Positions 16,648 to 25,475 of a stretch of DNA of 55,177 nt are shown here, in pieces. The translations under genes and the position numbers were made by a program. The stretch is from Lunatimonas salinarum (lineage in GTDB: Bacteria; Bacteroidota; Bacteroidia; Cytophagales; Cyclobacteriaceae). Where the stretch lies: contig NZ_JACVCV010000024.1 in the NCBI RefSeq assembly GCF_017811155.1, positions 1 to 55,177 of the forward strand. The letters are read 5' to 3'. A model generated the notes under the pieces. It did no database searches. It worked only from the letters and a program-made list of their open reading frames with translations, and was not told where the DNA came from. Within the stretch, counting starts at the first letter, position 1. Each line of letters begins with the position of its first letter.

Positions 16648-18276
16648 GTGAGCGAAGTAAGAAACACGAAAGCGCAAATACGGCTTCCCATTCTGCTTTC
16701 CATCGGTGTAGCCGCGGGAATATGGTTTGGGGCCACTTTCGCCGAACCCAAAAATGACAGGAATGATCTGAAGTCTGCCATATACAAACTCCAAGAAATC
16801 ATCACCTACATAAACCGTGACTACGTGGACAGCGTAAACACCAACGAACTGGTGGAGTACGGCATTGAAAAAATGCTCAATAAATTGGATCCGCATTCGA
16901 GCTATATCACTGCCAAGGACGCGAAATTGGCCAAATCCCAACTGGAAGGTGAATTTGACGGAATAGGTATTGAGTTTGGAATCCTTCGAGACACCATCTA
17001 TGTGGTATCCCCACTCACGGGTGGTCCCTCCGAAAAACTCGGACTGTTGCCCGGGGATCAGATAGTAACCGTGGATGGAAAAACCGTAGCTGGCATCGGT
17101 GTCACCACCCGGGATGTTTTTGACCTGCTGAGAGGGCCTAAAGGCAGCGTGGTGGATATTGGAATTAAGCGAAAAAACAATCAAGACCTGTTGGATTTTT
17201 CCATCACCAGGGACAAGATCCCACAGTATTCTGTGAATGCTTCCTACATGATTGACGAGGAGGTGGGTTATATCAAAATCACCCGATTTGCAGCAAACAC
17301 CCACGAAGAATTCCGAAATGCCCTGATAGATCTCAAGGCCCAAGGGATGACCAAACTGATGCTTGATCTACAGGGCAATCCTGGAGGCTATATGGGTGCG
17401 GCCATCAATATAGCCGATGAACTGCTGAGCAATGAAGCGGTTATCGTATCCCAAGAGGGTAAATTGAAGCGATATAATCAAAAAGCGCGAGCGCTTAGGC
17501 CAGGTGCGTTTGAGGATGGCTCCATTGTCATCTTAATCAACGAAGGCAGTGCTTCGGCCTCCGAGATCGTGGCAGGTGCGATTCAGGACAACGACCGTGG
17601 ACTGATAGTGGGTCGCAGATCCTTTGGCAAGGGGCTGGTACAAATGCCGATAGACTTGTCCGACGGAGCAGAACTCCGGCTGACGATTGCCCGATACTAC
17701 ACCCCATCCGGCCGATCCATTCAGAAGCCCTACGGCGAAGACGAAGATGACTACGGCATGGATTACTTCCGAAGATTGGAACACGGAGAATTCTTCACTG
17801 CGGATTCCATTTCCTTCAATGACAGCCTGAAATACGAAACCGTAAAAGGGCGTACGGTGTATGGAGGAGGAGGCATCATGCCCGATTACTTTGTACCCAT
17901 GGATACTACCATGTCCAGCCCCTATGTGAACCGGTTGTTTAACTCGGAAGCTTGGAGAGAATTTATTTTGGATTACCTAGACAAAAACAAGAAAATTTAT
18001 GCTAACATGACATTTGACGACTATTATCACAAATACGAAGTCTCTGATGCCATGCTCAACGAGTTGATCAAGGTAGGCGAAAAAAACAAGGTTAAATTTG
18101 TTGAAAAAGACTTTAACAAATCGAAACCCTACCTTAAAACACTCATTAAAGCCCATATGGGACGAAATCTCTTCGATGAAAACGCTTTTTACCAAGTGAT
18201 AAATGACATCAACGAAGTGTATCAACAGGGCTTAAATCTCTTTGAAGAAGCTTCAGACCTAGCCTCAATAAATTGA
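16648..18276 (+). CDS. C-terminal processing protease, S41 family
   Basis: A 542-residue CtpA/Prc-type periplasmic serine protease. It has an N-terminal membrane anchor or signal (LPILLSIGVAAGIWFGATFA, about 13-32), a short helical segment, a PDZ domain (about 95-180, GIGIEFGI ... SEKLGLLPGDQIV) that binds substrate C-termini, and the S41 catalytic domain. The Ser/Lys dyad lies in EGSASASEI (299-307) and RSFGKGLVQ (K328). The start is GTG at 16648; no in-frame ATG lies before the hydrophobic segment. Such proteases trim or degrade periplasmic and lipoprotein substrates. A strong terminator follows at 18301-18334, so it appears to be a single-gene unit. Confidence 0.92.
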   Translation: MSEVRNTKAQIRLPILLSIGVAAGIWFGATFAEPKNDRNDLKSAIYKLQEIITYINRDYVDSVNTNELVEYGIEKMLNKLDPHSSYITAKDAKLAKSQLEGEFDGIGIEFGILRDTIYVVSPLTGGPSEKLGLLPGDQIVTVDGKTVAGIGVTTRDVFDLLRGPKGSVVDIGIKRKNNQDLLDFSITRDKIPQYSVNASYMIDEEVGYIKITRFAANTHEEFRNALIDLKAQGMTKLMLDLQGNPGGYMGAAINIADELLSNEAVIVSQEGKLKRYNQKARALRPGAFEDGSIVILINEGSASASEIVAGAIQDNDRGLIVGRRSFGKGLVQMPIDLSDGAELRLTIARYYTPSGRSIQKPYGEDEDDYGMDYFRRLEHGEFFTADSISFNDSLKYETVKGRTVYGGGGIMPDYFVPMDTTMSSPYVNRLFNSEAWREFILDYLDKNKKIYANMTFDDYYHKYEVSDAMLNELIKVGEKNKVKFVEKDFNKSKPYLKTLIKAHMGRNLFDENAFYQVINDINEVYQQGLNLFEEASDLASIN

Positions 18277-18300
18277 TCAAGGCACATCATGAACCCTAGC

Positions 18301-18334
18301 AAAGGTCGGAACAGTTCGGTTCCGACCTTTTTTT
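18301..18334 (+). terminator. Rho-independent terminator after the S41 protease
   Basis: Perfect 12-bp stem AAAGGTCGGAAC / GTTCCGACCTTT with loop AGTTCG, followed by a T run, 25 bases after the stop at 18276. Very strong by eye. Confidence 0.92.
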
Positions 18335-18337
18335 GTG

Positions 18338-18367
18338 GTTGATCCCGGTTTTTTTTTGCTATATTCG
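18338..18367 (+). promoter_or_regulatory. Putative promoter for the VOC-protein gene
   Basis: TTG (18338-18340) and TATATTCG (18360-18367) form a near-match to the Bacteroidota TTG-N19-TAnnTTTG promoter (one mismatch in the -7 box). The same TATATTCG sequence precedes genes at 42730 and 47884. Transcription would begin near 18372, which excludes the upstream start at 18370 and supports the ATG at 18409. Confidence 0.4.
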
Positions 18368-18408
18368 ACATGGAAAACCTATTCCGGCAAACCCAAAATC
18401 AGCCAAAA

Positions 18409-18855
18409 ATGAACCATTCATTCACCTGTTTTACCTTATTATTGCTTGCATCCATCATGACTGTGAACGGACAAACCAGAATTAACCACGTAGCCATTTA
18501 CGCTAAGGACATCAAAGCCAGCGGAGCGTTTTATGAAAATATCGTCGGGTTAAAAGAAATTGAAGAGCCCTTTAAGGACGGGCTACATATTTGGTATGAC
18601 ATGGGTCTGGGCACCTCCCTGCATGTGATTGCCAGAGAACATCCCTGGACCAATCCAAGCATTGTGAAAGACAACCATCTGTGCTTCAGTGTTGCAGATT
18701 TGGATGGTTTCATTGCGCAATTGGTGGAGAAAAAAATCCCCTATGAAGATGCCCGCGGCAACCCATCGACCATAAATATCCGGCCAGACGGCATCCGTCA
18801 GATCTACATTCAGGATCCCAGTGGATACTGGTTGGAGATCAATGATGAATATTGA
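18409..18855 (+). CDS. Secreted VOC (glyoxalase-fold) protein
   Basis: A 148-residue protein with a signal peptide (CFTLLLLASIMTVNG, cleavage about residue 22) and one vicinal oxygen chelate domain. Paired beta-alpha-beta-beta-beta modules are visible, with metal-ligand candidates INHVAIYAKD (first His), HVIAREHP, NHLCFSVADLD, and GYWLEIND (final Glu). VOC proteins include glyoxalase I, dioxygenases and antibiotic-resistance proteins; the export signal suggests a periplasmic role, but the substrate is unknown. I chose the internal ATG at 18409 because it starts directly at the signal peptide; the 13 upstream codons add a hydrophilic stretch and sit on the predicted transcription start. Confidence 0.85.
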   Translation: MNHSFTCFTLLLLASIMTVNGQTRINHVAIYAKDIKASGAFYENIVGLKEIEEPFKDGLHIWYDMGLGTSLHVIAREHPWTNPSIVKDNHLCFSVADLDGFIAQLVEKKIPYEDARGNPSTINIRPDGIRQIYIQDPSGYWLEINDEY

Positions 18856-18879
18856 GTACGATAAGCTACAAAGCATTAA

Positions 18880-18916
18880 AAAACCCCGGCCACTACTGTG
18901 CGGCTGGGGTTTTTAA
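18880..18916. terminator. Bidirectional terminator between VOC and M1 peptidase genes
   Basis: A-rich, then AAACCCC-GGCC ... GGC-TGGGGTTT stem and T run. The A and T tracts on the two sides let it act for both convergent genes (stops at 18855 and 18932). Confidence 0.85.
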
Positions 18917-18931
18917 TACAGGCATACTGGC

Positions 18932-20887
18932 TTATTCGTAGATTCGGTTAGGCCAACTATCATTTCCAAGGTTGATATCCGGAAGTATCTTATCCGGATC
19001 CAATACCACTTTGGTGACCTGTTTGTCTGTACGGTGCAGGTAGTTCCACTCATCGCCCCGCTGCCATATTTCGACCGGTAACTTCACCCGCTCAGTGGAA
19101 TCATCCGAATAGGTGATTTCCATCCAAACCGGCATAGGTACGCCGCCTTTATTGGCCAGCATCACCACAAAGTTTCCACCATAAGACACTACATTTTCAA
19201 CCGCCAGGTCAATGTTATCTGTTCCATAGAACCAGCTCTTCCAAAACCAACTCAAGTTCTCACCTGCCACATTTTCCATCAAATTAAAAAAATCATTTGG
19301 CTGTGGGTGTTTGTATGCCCAGGCCTCCATGTAAGCCTTAAAGGCATAATCAAATCTTTCTGGCTCGAGAATGTATTCTCTCAACATTAACAACCCTATT
19401 GCGGGTTTCATATAAGCGATCATTCCCAAATTTGACGTATTGGCGACATCGGGATAGGTATCTATTCCCTCTCTTGCTGGATTGGAAAACCAATTGAGGT
19501 ACCTGCGGGTCTGATTGAGGTTGGAACCATATTCACCATCGTTGAATTCCAAGCTGCTGTAGTGATTGATAAAGGTGTTAAACCCCTCATCCATCCATGC
19601 ATATCGCCGCTCATTCGTACCCACGATCATGGGAAACCAGTTATGGCCAAACTCATGATCTGTCACACCCCAGAGGGATTCCCCTTTGCTTTTGTAGCTA
19701 CAGAAGTTAAGACCTGGATATTCCATCCCATTGATGTCAGCCGCAACATTTACCGCAACTGGATAGGGATACTCGTACCAGCGAGCAGAGTAATGCTCTA
19801 TGGATGCTTTCGAGTATTCTGTAGAGCGTCCCCATGCCTCCTGCCCATCGCTTTCAATGGGGTAGGCTGATTGAGCCATGGCTTTTTTGCCGCTTGGGAG
19901 GTCTATCTTTGCCGCATCCCAAATAAATGCCTTGGAACTGGCAAATGCTACATCACGGGCATTCTCTATCCTAAAGTGCCAGGTAAGTGTACCTTCCTGC
20001 TTAGGACGGGAAATTTGGGGATTCTTTAGCTCATCTGGCCTGACAATATATACCGTCGTATCGCTACGCGCCGCCAAACTCAGTCTATCCTGTTGCTCCT
20101 TGGTCAGCACCTCTTTGGGATTTAACAGCTCCCCAGAACCAACCACAATATGGTCATACGGTACCGTTACCTTGTATTCAAAATCCCCGTAGCCTAAATA
20201 AAACTCACCAGCACCTAAATAGGGTTCTATATTCCATCCCTCCACGTCGTCAAACACGGCCACTTTAGGGTACCACTGCGCTAGGGCATAGATGGTGCCG
20301 TCCTTTACAGAGAGTCGGCCCATCCGATCCATGCCCTTCTGAGGGATTTTGAACTCAAAATCCATGGAAATAACCGCTTGTCCACCCTTTGCCGGAATTG
20401 GCTCATCCAAAACCACCTGCATTCGCGTATCTGTAATCCGGTAGGTGTTGGATACACGGCTGTTCCGCTTGCTCACCTGAGCTGTCACGTTCTGAATAGT
20501 ATAGCCTCCATCCATATCGCCATTGTATCGGTTTCCCTGAATGGGGGTTGTCAGCGTGCCTCGGGAGTCAGGTGTAAAGCGATTTTGCTCTAGGTGCAGC
20601 CACACAAATGGTAGCTCCTCAGGACTGTTGTTGATGTAGGTAATAGCGACCTTCCCTTTGAGGACATGGGAGTTTTCATCAATCTCCGCTTCCAGCACGT
20701 AATTTGCCCCATTTTGCCAATACGCCGGACCCGGCTTGCCCGAAGCAGTTCGGTGGATCGAACCCTGTCGGTAGGTAAATTCATTGAAAAGTTCCTGATT
20801 GGTTTCCGAAGGACTTTGTGCATACAGCCCCGAATGACACGTCAGTACGCAGACCACCAGCCACATTGCTGCCACTAATTTTCTCAT
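18932..20887 (-). CDS. M1-family metallopeptidase (exported aminopeptidase)
   Basis: A 651-residue zinc aminopeptidase. It has a signal peptide (MWLVVCVLTCHSGLYAQ), an N-terminal beta-saddle domain (about 30-270), and a thermolysin-like catalytic domain with HEFGH at 411-415 and the third zinc ligand Glu at 434, which gives the HEXXH-X18-E signature. The substrate-anchoring GxMEN motif of typical M1 aminopeptidases reads GMEYPG (about 386-391), as in the leukotriene-A4-hydrolase-like Bacteroidota members, so exopeptidase specificity is uncertain. Probably periplasmic or surface located, used for peptide nutrition. It ends at a shared bidirectional terminator. Confidence 0.93.
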   Translation of the reverse strand: MRKLVAAMWLVVCVLTCHSGLYAQSPSETNQELFNEFTYRQGSIHRTASGKPGPAYWQNGANYVLEAEIDENSHVLKGKVAITYINNSPEELPFVWLHLEQNRFTPDSRGTLTTPIQGNRYNGDMDGGYTIQNVTAQVSKRNSRVSNTYRITDTRMQVVLDEPIPAKGGQAVISMDFEFKIPQKGMDRMGRLSVKDGTIYALAQWYPKVAVFDDVEGWNIEPYLGAGEFYLGYGDFEYKVTVPYDHIVVGSGELLNPKEVLTKEQQDRLSLAARSDTTVYIVRPDELKNPQISRPKQEGTLTWHFRIENARDVAFASSKAFIWDAAKIDLPSGKKAMAQSAYPIESDGQEAWGRSTEYSKASIEHYSARWYEYPYPVAVNVAADINGMEYPGLNFCSYKSKGESLWGVTDHEFGHNWFPMIVGTNERRYAWMDEGFNTFINHYSSLEFNDGEYGSNLNQTRRYLNWFSNPAREGIDTYPDVANTSNLGMIAYMKPAIGLLMLREYILEPERFDYAFKAYMEAWAYKHPQPNDFFNLMENVAGENLSWFWKSWFYGTDNIDLAVENVVSYGGNFVVMLANKGGVPMPVWMEITYSDDSTERVKLPVEIWQRGDEWNYLHRTDKQVTKVVLDPDKILPDINLGNDSWPNRIYE

Positions 20888-21127
20888 AGATTCCTTGATT
20901 TAGTTTCCGCTAAATTAAGAAGTCCTTGGTAAAGGAAAAAACAGCGTCTGCACCGCACTTGGCAAACAGGGTAAAAATAAGGCGAAAAATGCGGGAACGA
21001 AGGGTCGCAAAGAAATGCCATCCCTTATACATTTCAAAGACATCCCAAAAAAACATTATTTTTTTTGGAAAGCCTTGAATTTTTGAAATTATCAAAAGTT
21101 ATTTGTTTTGAATTTAACCTAACCTTA

Positions 21128-22954
21128 ATGACAAAATTCTGTTTACTTGCATTTGCCTGTGTGCAGCTGGGACAGTTGTATGCGCAGGAAGACAGCACCA
21201 TGGTGGCGTTAGACGAAGTGGTGATAAAGGAAAACCGATTGGAAATTCCCTTTGCCAAGAGCTCCCGAAACATCACCATCATTCACAAACCCGAACTTGA
21301 AACCGCGCCGGCGAGAAGCCTTCAAGAAGTCCTTTCTTTTACTCCGGGAGTAGACGTACGTCAACGTGGCGTCAGTGGCGTACAAGCGGACGTGGGGATA
21401 CGCGGGGGATCCTTTGAACAGACCCTAGTGCTGGTGAACGGCATCAAACTGACAGATCCACAAACCGGCCATCACATGATGAACATCCCCGTTCCGCTGG
21501 GCAGCATTGACCGGGTGGATATCCTAAAAGGCCCGGCCTCCCGAATCTATGGTCAAAATGCCTACACGGGCGCAATCAATATCGTTACCACCTTGCCAGA
21601 TGAGAAAGGAATACAGGCCGGATTGTACGGCGGAGATTTTGGAATGCGGGGCGGAAACGTGCAGCTTGCTTTGCCCGTTGGGAAATTCCGGCAAAGTCTT
21701 GCTGTCTCCCACGATGCATCCAACGGACACTGGTACAATTCAGACTACCAAGTAAACAACATCTTCTACGAAGGTGGCGTGGCACTAAATGATGCGCACG
21801 AGGTCAAGACCATGTTGGCATTTACCTCCCGGGATTTCGGAGCAAATGGGTTTTACTCCAGTACTTTCCCAGACCAATGGGAAAGCATTCAGACCTACTT
21901 GGGCGCCATCAGCCACACCTATGAGAAAAACAACCTTTGGATTAATTCCAGGGCCTATTGGAGACGCAACGAAGACGAATTCAGGCTCTACCGGGAAGAT
22001 CCCGCATTCTTTCAAAATATCCATACCACCGACATCACTGCTTTGGAAATCAATGGGCGGTACGAGTCTTCGGCGGGTACTTCCGGATTCGGCGCAGAAG
22101 GCCGAACCGAAAAGATCGACAGCAACAACTTGGGAAGACGTGAACGCACCCTTTTGGGGATATTTGCAGAACACCGCATCCATTTTCTGACAAACGGAGA
22201 CATACGCGCAGGCGTCTACTCGAATTACTATTCGGAATATGGATGGCGTCATTTTCCGGGCGCAGAGATCGGCTACCAAGTAAGCGAAATCATGCGGATC
22301 TATGGCAACTATGGTGTCAGCTTTCGCATTCCTACCTACACAGATTTGTACTATGTGGGACCAACCAACATAGGAAACGATGCACTGGAACCGGAAAAAG
22401 CGGTCAACTACGAGATGGGCATCAAACTGGGTGGCTCAAACTTACGGGCAGAACTCGTTTACTTTAACCGCCACACCAATAACCTCATCGAATGGGCCCG
22501 GGCAGACGCTGCAGATCCCTGGCAGCCTCAAAACTTCAATGAGGTAACTTTCCAAGGACTGGAAGCTGGCTTAATGTACAAGTTTTACCCCGCTGAGAAC
22601 GGGCTACGCATAGAAGAAATTTCAGCCTCCTACAATTTCATCGATGCCAACCTAGTGGAACGGGAAGGACAGGAAACCCGATATGCATTGAATGCGCTAA
22701 GGCACCAGGTCATTGGAGGAGTGCGAGCTTCCTATGGACAACAGGTGGAACTAAACTTAAAAGCAAGGTACATGGAGCGTATGATGCTCGATCCTTATTT
22801 TCTGCTGGACGCCCGGGTAGATGTGCATCGGATGAAAAAGGTCGGCTATTTTGCCGAATGCTCCAATATCTCAAACGCCGAATACATCGAAGCAGGAACC
22901 GTCCAAATGCCCGGTCGGTGGTTTAGAGCAGGCATCAATTTCCGGATGAAGTAA
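21128..22954 (+). CDS. TonB-dependent outer-membrane receptor
   Basis: A 608-residue outer-membrane receptor. Signal peptide (TKFCLLAFACVQLGQLYAQ), then a TonB-box-like region and plug domain (about 25-150: LDEVVIKENRL, RSLQEVLSFTPGVDVRQRG, VGIRGGSFEQTLVLVNG, DRVDILKGPASRIYG), and a 22-strand beta barrel ending in the aromatic-terminal GINFRMK. The plug carries the typical NVRGG-like motif VGIRGGS. The ligand cannot be told from the sequence; size and plug resemble the cobalamin/siderophore (BtuB/FepA-like) branch rather than SusC, which is larger and has a carboxypeptidase-like N-terminal domain. The ATG at 21128 begins the signal peptide; an upstream TTG frame was not used. It may end at the hairpin at 23004-23038. 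Confidence 0.92.
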   Translation: MTKFCLLAFACVQLGQLYAQEDSTMVALDEVVIKENRLEIPFAKSSRNITIIHKPELETAPARSLQEVLSFTPGVDVRQRGVSGVQADVGIRGGSFEQTLVLVNGIKLTDPQTGHHMMNIPVPLGSIDRVDILKGPASRIYGQNAYTGAINIVTTLPDEKGIQAGLYGGDFGMRGGNVQLALPVGKFRQSLAVSHDASNGHWYNSDYQVNNIFYEGGVALNDAHEVKTMLAFTSRDFGANGFYSSTFPDQWESIQTYLGAISHTYEKNNLWINSRAYWRRNEDEFRLYREDPAFFQNIHTTDITALEINGRYESSAGTSGFGAEGRTEKIDSNNLGRRERTLLGIFAEHRIHFLTNGDIRAGVYSNYYSEYGWRHFPGAEIGYQVSEIMRIYGNYGVSFRIPTYTDLYYVGPTNIGNDALEPEKAVNYEMGIKLGGSNLRAELVYFNRHTNNLIEWARADAADPWQPQNFNEVTFQGLEAGLMYKFYPAENGLRIEEISASYNFIDANLVEREGQETRYALNALRHQVIGGVRASYGQQVELNLKARYMERMMLDPYFLLDARVDVHRMKKVGYFAECSNISNAEYIEAGTVQMPGRWFRAGINFRMK

Positions 22955-23003
22955 TGCACCCCGGCTGCCATAGACACATTGGCCTCGCAAGTGCCTTCCC
23001 TAA

Positions 23004-23038
23004 GCAAAACCTCCCCAACTACATGTAACAGTTGGGGA
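23004..23038. terminator. Hairpin between convergent TonB receptor and DUF6503 genes
   Basis: AACCTCCCCAACT ... AGTTGGGGAGGTT, a perfect 13-bp stem with an 8-base loop (ACATGTAA-like). On the minus strand it is followed by TTTTG, so it should terminate the DUF6503 gene; it may also stop transcription from the receptor on the plus strand. Confidence 0.75.
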
Positions 23039-23089
23039 GGTTCCATACCGTGGTATCGACACGCTTGATTAGAATTCCGTACAATCGGC

Positions 23090-23872
23090 TTATTTGGAGG
23101 ATTCGACCCGTATGCTTTCCAGTTCGATCTCAGAGAGCAACTCCAACTCCCCATTTCGATAGAGCATTTCCAAGTCCTCGAGTGGCGTGTGTTTATCTTT
23201 GGGTTTATAGTTTTCGTAATCTTGAAGGATCAATCCACCAACCTTGTGCCGCTTGGTTGCCTTTCGAAACCTTACCCCACCCCCGTCGGTGTGGTACAAG
23301 TAGGCTAAATAATCCACTGTATGGGTATCTCGGTTGATCCAATACAGAAATTCATCGTCAAAATCTTCTCCACCACCCTCTTCGGAAAAGGTAACCTTCA
23401 CCAAGTGGTAGCCCGTTCCGTCAAGCTCCGTTTCACCCAAATAGGCTTTGTACACTGCCGGATCATTTAATCCATAAGGTAGAAAGGCAAAATAGGCTAC
23501 AGAATTGACGGAGTTGGTGAAAGCCCTAACACGCTCCTCCGGCAGTTGCACAACTTGCCCGTCCACCGTTCGGACAAAACCCGTGTTGTCCAAGACATCG
23601 CGTACAAATCCGGTGGAATCCGAAAACCCTCTTACGTAGCGAAAGGCATTGGGCGATTTAAAAATTTCATAGGCCCGGTCCCTAAAGTCAAAATAGATGA
23701 TACTTTTCTCAAATGCTTTTCCCCCATGGACCTCAATCGCCGCATCTACCAGCTTTTCTGCTTCTGTACGGGATTGGCAGGCTATGACTGTCACGATGAA
23801 CCATGCAGCTGCTACAAAGCCCGATAAACCGAAGCCCTTCCTTTCACTAGTCTTTTTGGTAGTTGAATGCAT
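23090..23872 (-). CDS. DUF6503-family lipoprotein
   Basis: A 260-residue protein matching the Bacteroidota DUF6503 pattern. The N-terminus is charged, then hydrophobic (LSGFVAAAWFIVTVIAC), ending in a lipobox-like C near residue 33. The mature domain has the family features: KAFEKSIIYFDFRDRAYE, a long beta sheet with VSFSEEGGGEDFDDEF-like repeats, and the closing YENYKPKDK. This family resembles outer-membrane lipoprotein carrier (LolA-like) folds; the function is unproven. It is transcribed toward the TonB receptor and separated from the GT2 gene upstream by about 100 bases. Confidence 0.8.
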   Translation of the reverse strand: MHSTTKKTSERKGFGLSGFVAAAWFIVTVIACQSRTEAEKLVDAAIEVHGGKAFEKSIIYFDFRDRAYEIFKSPNAFRYVRGFSDSTGFVRDVLDNTGFVRTVDGQVVQLPEERVRAFTNSVNSVAYFAFLPYGLNDPAVYKAYLGETELDGTGYHLVKVTFSEEGGGEDFDDEFLYWINRDTHTVDYLAYLYHTDGGGVRFRKATKRHKVGGLILQDYENYKPKDKHTPLEDLEMLYRNGELELLSEIELESIRVESSK

Positions 23873-23972
23873 CTGATTTGTATGTTTTTTTACGTTAAAT
23901 GAACCCTACCCTTGCTTTCATTTGCAACCACTTTCGGTTGTTCACGTTGCCATTTCTCAGAAATCGGCAACT

Positions 23973-25475
23973 TTAAAACCCTGCAACCTCTTCCTTATCC
24001 ACTTCACGGCGCGATCGACGATTTGGAATTGACGCCAAGCTCACCACCCAGAATCCGACTGCTAACATACTGTGAAAAAGCAACATTTCATAGGTTTGTA
24101 CGAAGATAGACACAAACACTACCACTGTGAACAAGCAGGCCATACCGAGCTCCATGTAGGTTCCTAACGAAACGGAGGGTTCATGATACTTGTTTTTTCT
24201 CCAGGCATTCCGATTTTTCTTCAAATTGTATTTGGGCGTGCGTACAAAGGCGGTTTTTCGGCCCCAAAGACCCTGCCATACGGCGTGGGCGTTGTGGACA
24301 GACAGTCCCATGGATACCGAGAGAAAAAGGGGCAATTCCCAAAGAAATCTCCCAAGGGATTTCCACGAATACTTTTTCAGGGACAGATTCCCTACCAAGT
24401 ACACCGCGGCAATAACCACAAATCCCAAAAGGAACACCACTGCCCCACGAAAATAGTACGCCGGTAACCAATCTTGGTAAAAAGCCCACCAAATAGGAAT
24501 ACTACAGAGACTCCCCACCAAAATCGCAATGAAGACGGCGGAATTTAAGAGGTGTGCCGTGGCGTGCAACCGCACGCGGAGAGGCAAGCCAGCATGCCAA
24601 ACCTGCCTGAGGTGTTTAACGGCACATTCTGCACCACCTTTGGTCCAGCGGAATTGCTGGGACTTGATGGCCGACATCACGGGGGGCAGCTCAGCCGGTG
24701 ATGCGATGTCTGATCGATACACAAACTTCCAGTTTCGCTGCTGGGCCCGATAACTAAGATCCAGGTCTTCTGTCAGGGTGTCCGACTCCCAGTTACCGGC
24801 ATCAAGTATACAAGCCTTTCTCCATATGCCACCTGTCCCATTGAAGTTGATAAATGCCCCCAAAGCGTTCCTACCCGTCTGCTCCACGATGAAATGAGTA
24901 TCAAGGGCAAATGCCTGAAGGCGGGTGAGCAGGGAAAAATCCTCGTTGAGGTGCGTCCACCGACTTTGAACCATCCCAACCTCGGGATCTTCGAAATGGG
25001 GAATTGTTTTACGGATAAAATCCGGATCTGGAACAAAATCGGCGTCAAACACAGCTATGTACTCGCCTGTTGCGGTTTCCAATCCGGCCTTGAGTGCCCC
25101 TGCCTTAAAACCCGCACGGTTAGACCGATGGAGGTAGGCAAAATGCACTTGGGGATACTTGGAAATCTGTCGCTGAATAATCTCGGAGGTCACATCTGTG
25201 CTGTCGTCCAAGATTTGTATTTCGAGCTTTTCCGCCGGATAATTCAAATGAGCAACCGCTCTAAGTAGTCGCTTGACAACGTATTGCTCGTTGTAAATTG
25301 GCAGCTGAACCGTCACCAGCGGCAGTTCCTCCTCAGATAATGCCTCTGGCAGAGGGGAAGGATGCGCACTGCGTCGAAGAAACGAGAACACAAGATGTGC
25401 CTGAGTCAAACTGTAAAACAGCACAAAGCACATGGCCATCAAATAAACCCCTAAGACGATGTAAATAAACAGCAT
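23973..25475 (-). CDS. Membrane GT2 glycosyltransferase, cellulose-synthase-like
   Basis: A 500-residue processive-type family 2 glycosyltransferase. One N-terminal transmembrane helix (about 1-25), a cytoplasmic GT-A domain (about 50-300) and about four C-terminal helices. All catalytic motifs are present: LDD (89-91), DAD (144-146, in FDADFVPD), TED (235-237) and QQFRW (273-277). The QxxRW motif suggests polysaccharide or glycolipid synthesis with an NDP-sugar donor. The closest family types are plant CSLC-like and bacterial beta-glucan or mannan synthases. The ATG at 25475 overlaps the stop of the Fe-S gene upstream by one base (TAATG), so it is co-translated with a redox operon, which is unusual. 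Confidence 0.9.
   Translation of the reverse strand: MLFIYIVLGVYLMAMCFVLFYSLTQAHLVFSFLRRSAHPSPLPEALSEEELPLVTVQLPIYNEQYVVKRLLRAVAHLNYPAEKLEIQILDDSTDVTSEIIQRQISKYPQVHFAYLHRSNRAGFKAGALKAGLETATGEYIAVFDADFVPDPDFIRKTIPHFEDPEVGMVQSRWTHLNEDFSLLTRLQAFALDTHFIVEQTGRNALGAFINFNGTGGIWRKACILDAGNWESDTLTEDLDLSYRAQQRNWKFVYRSDIASPAELPPVMSAIKSQQFRWTKGGAECAVKHLRQVWHAGLPLRVRLHATAHLLNSAVFIAILVGSLCSIPIWWAFYQDWLPAYYFRGAVVFLLGFVVIAAVYLVGNLSLKKYSWKSLGRFLWELPLFLSVSMGLSVHNAHAVWQGLWGRKTAFVRTPKYNLKKNRNAWRKNKYHEPSVSLGTYMELGMACLFTVVVFVSIFVQTYEMLLFHSMLAVGFWVVSLASIPNRRSRREVDKEEVAGF

Noticed and set aside
21065-21127. Longer start (TTG) for the TonB receptor
   Set aside because: The extra residues are not signal-peptide-like; the ATG at 21128 begins a standard signal peptide.
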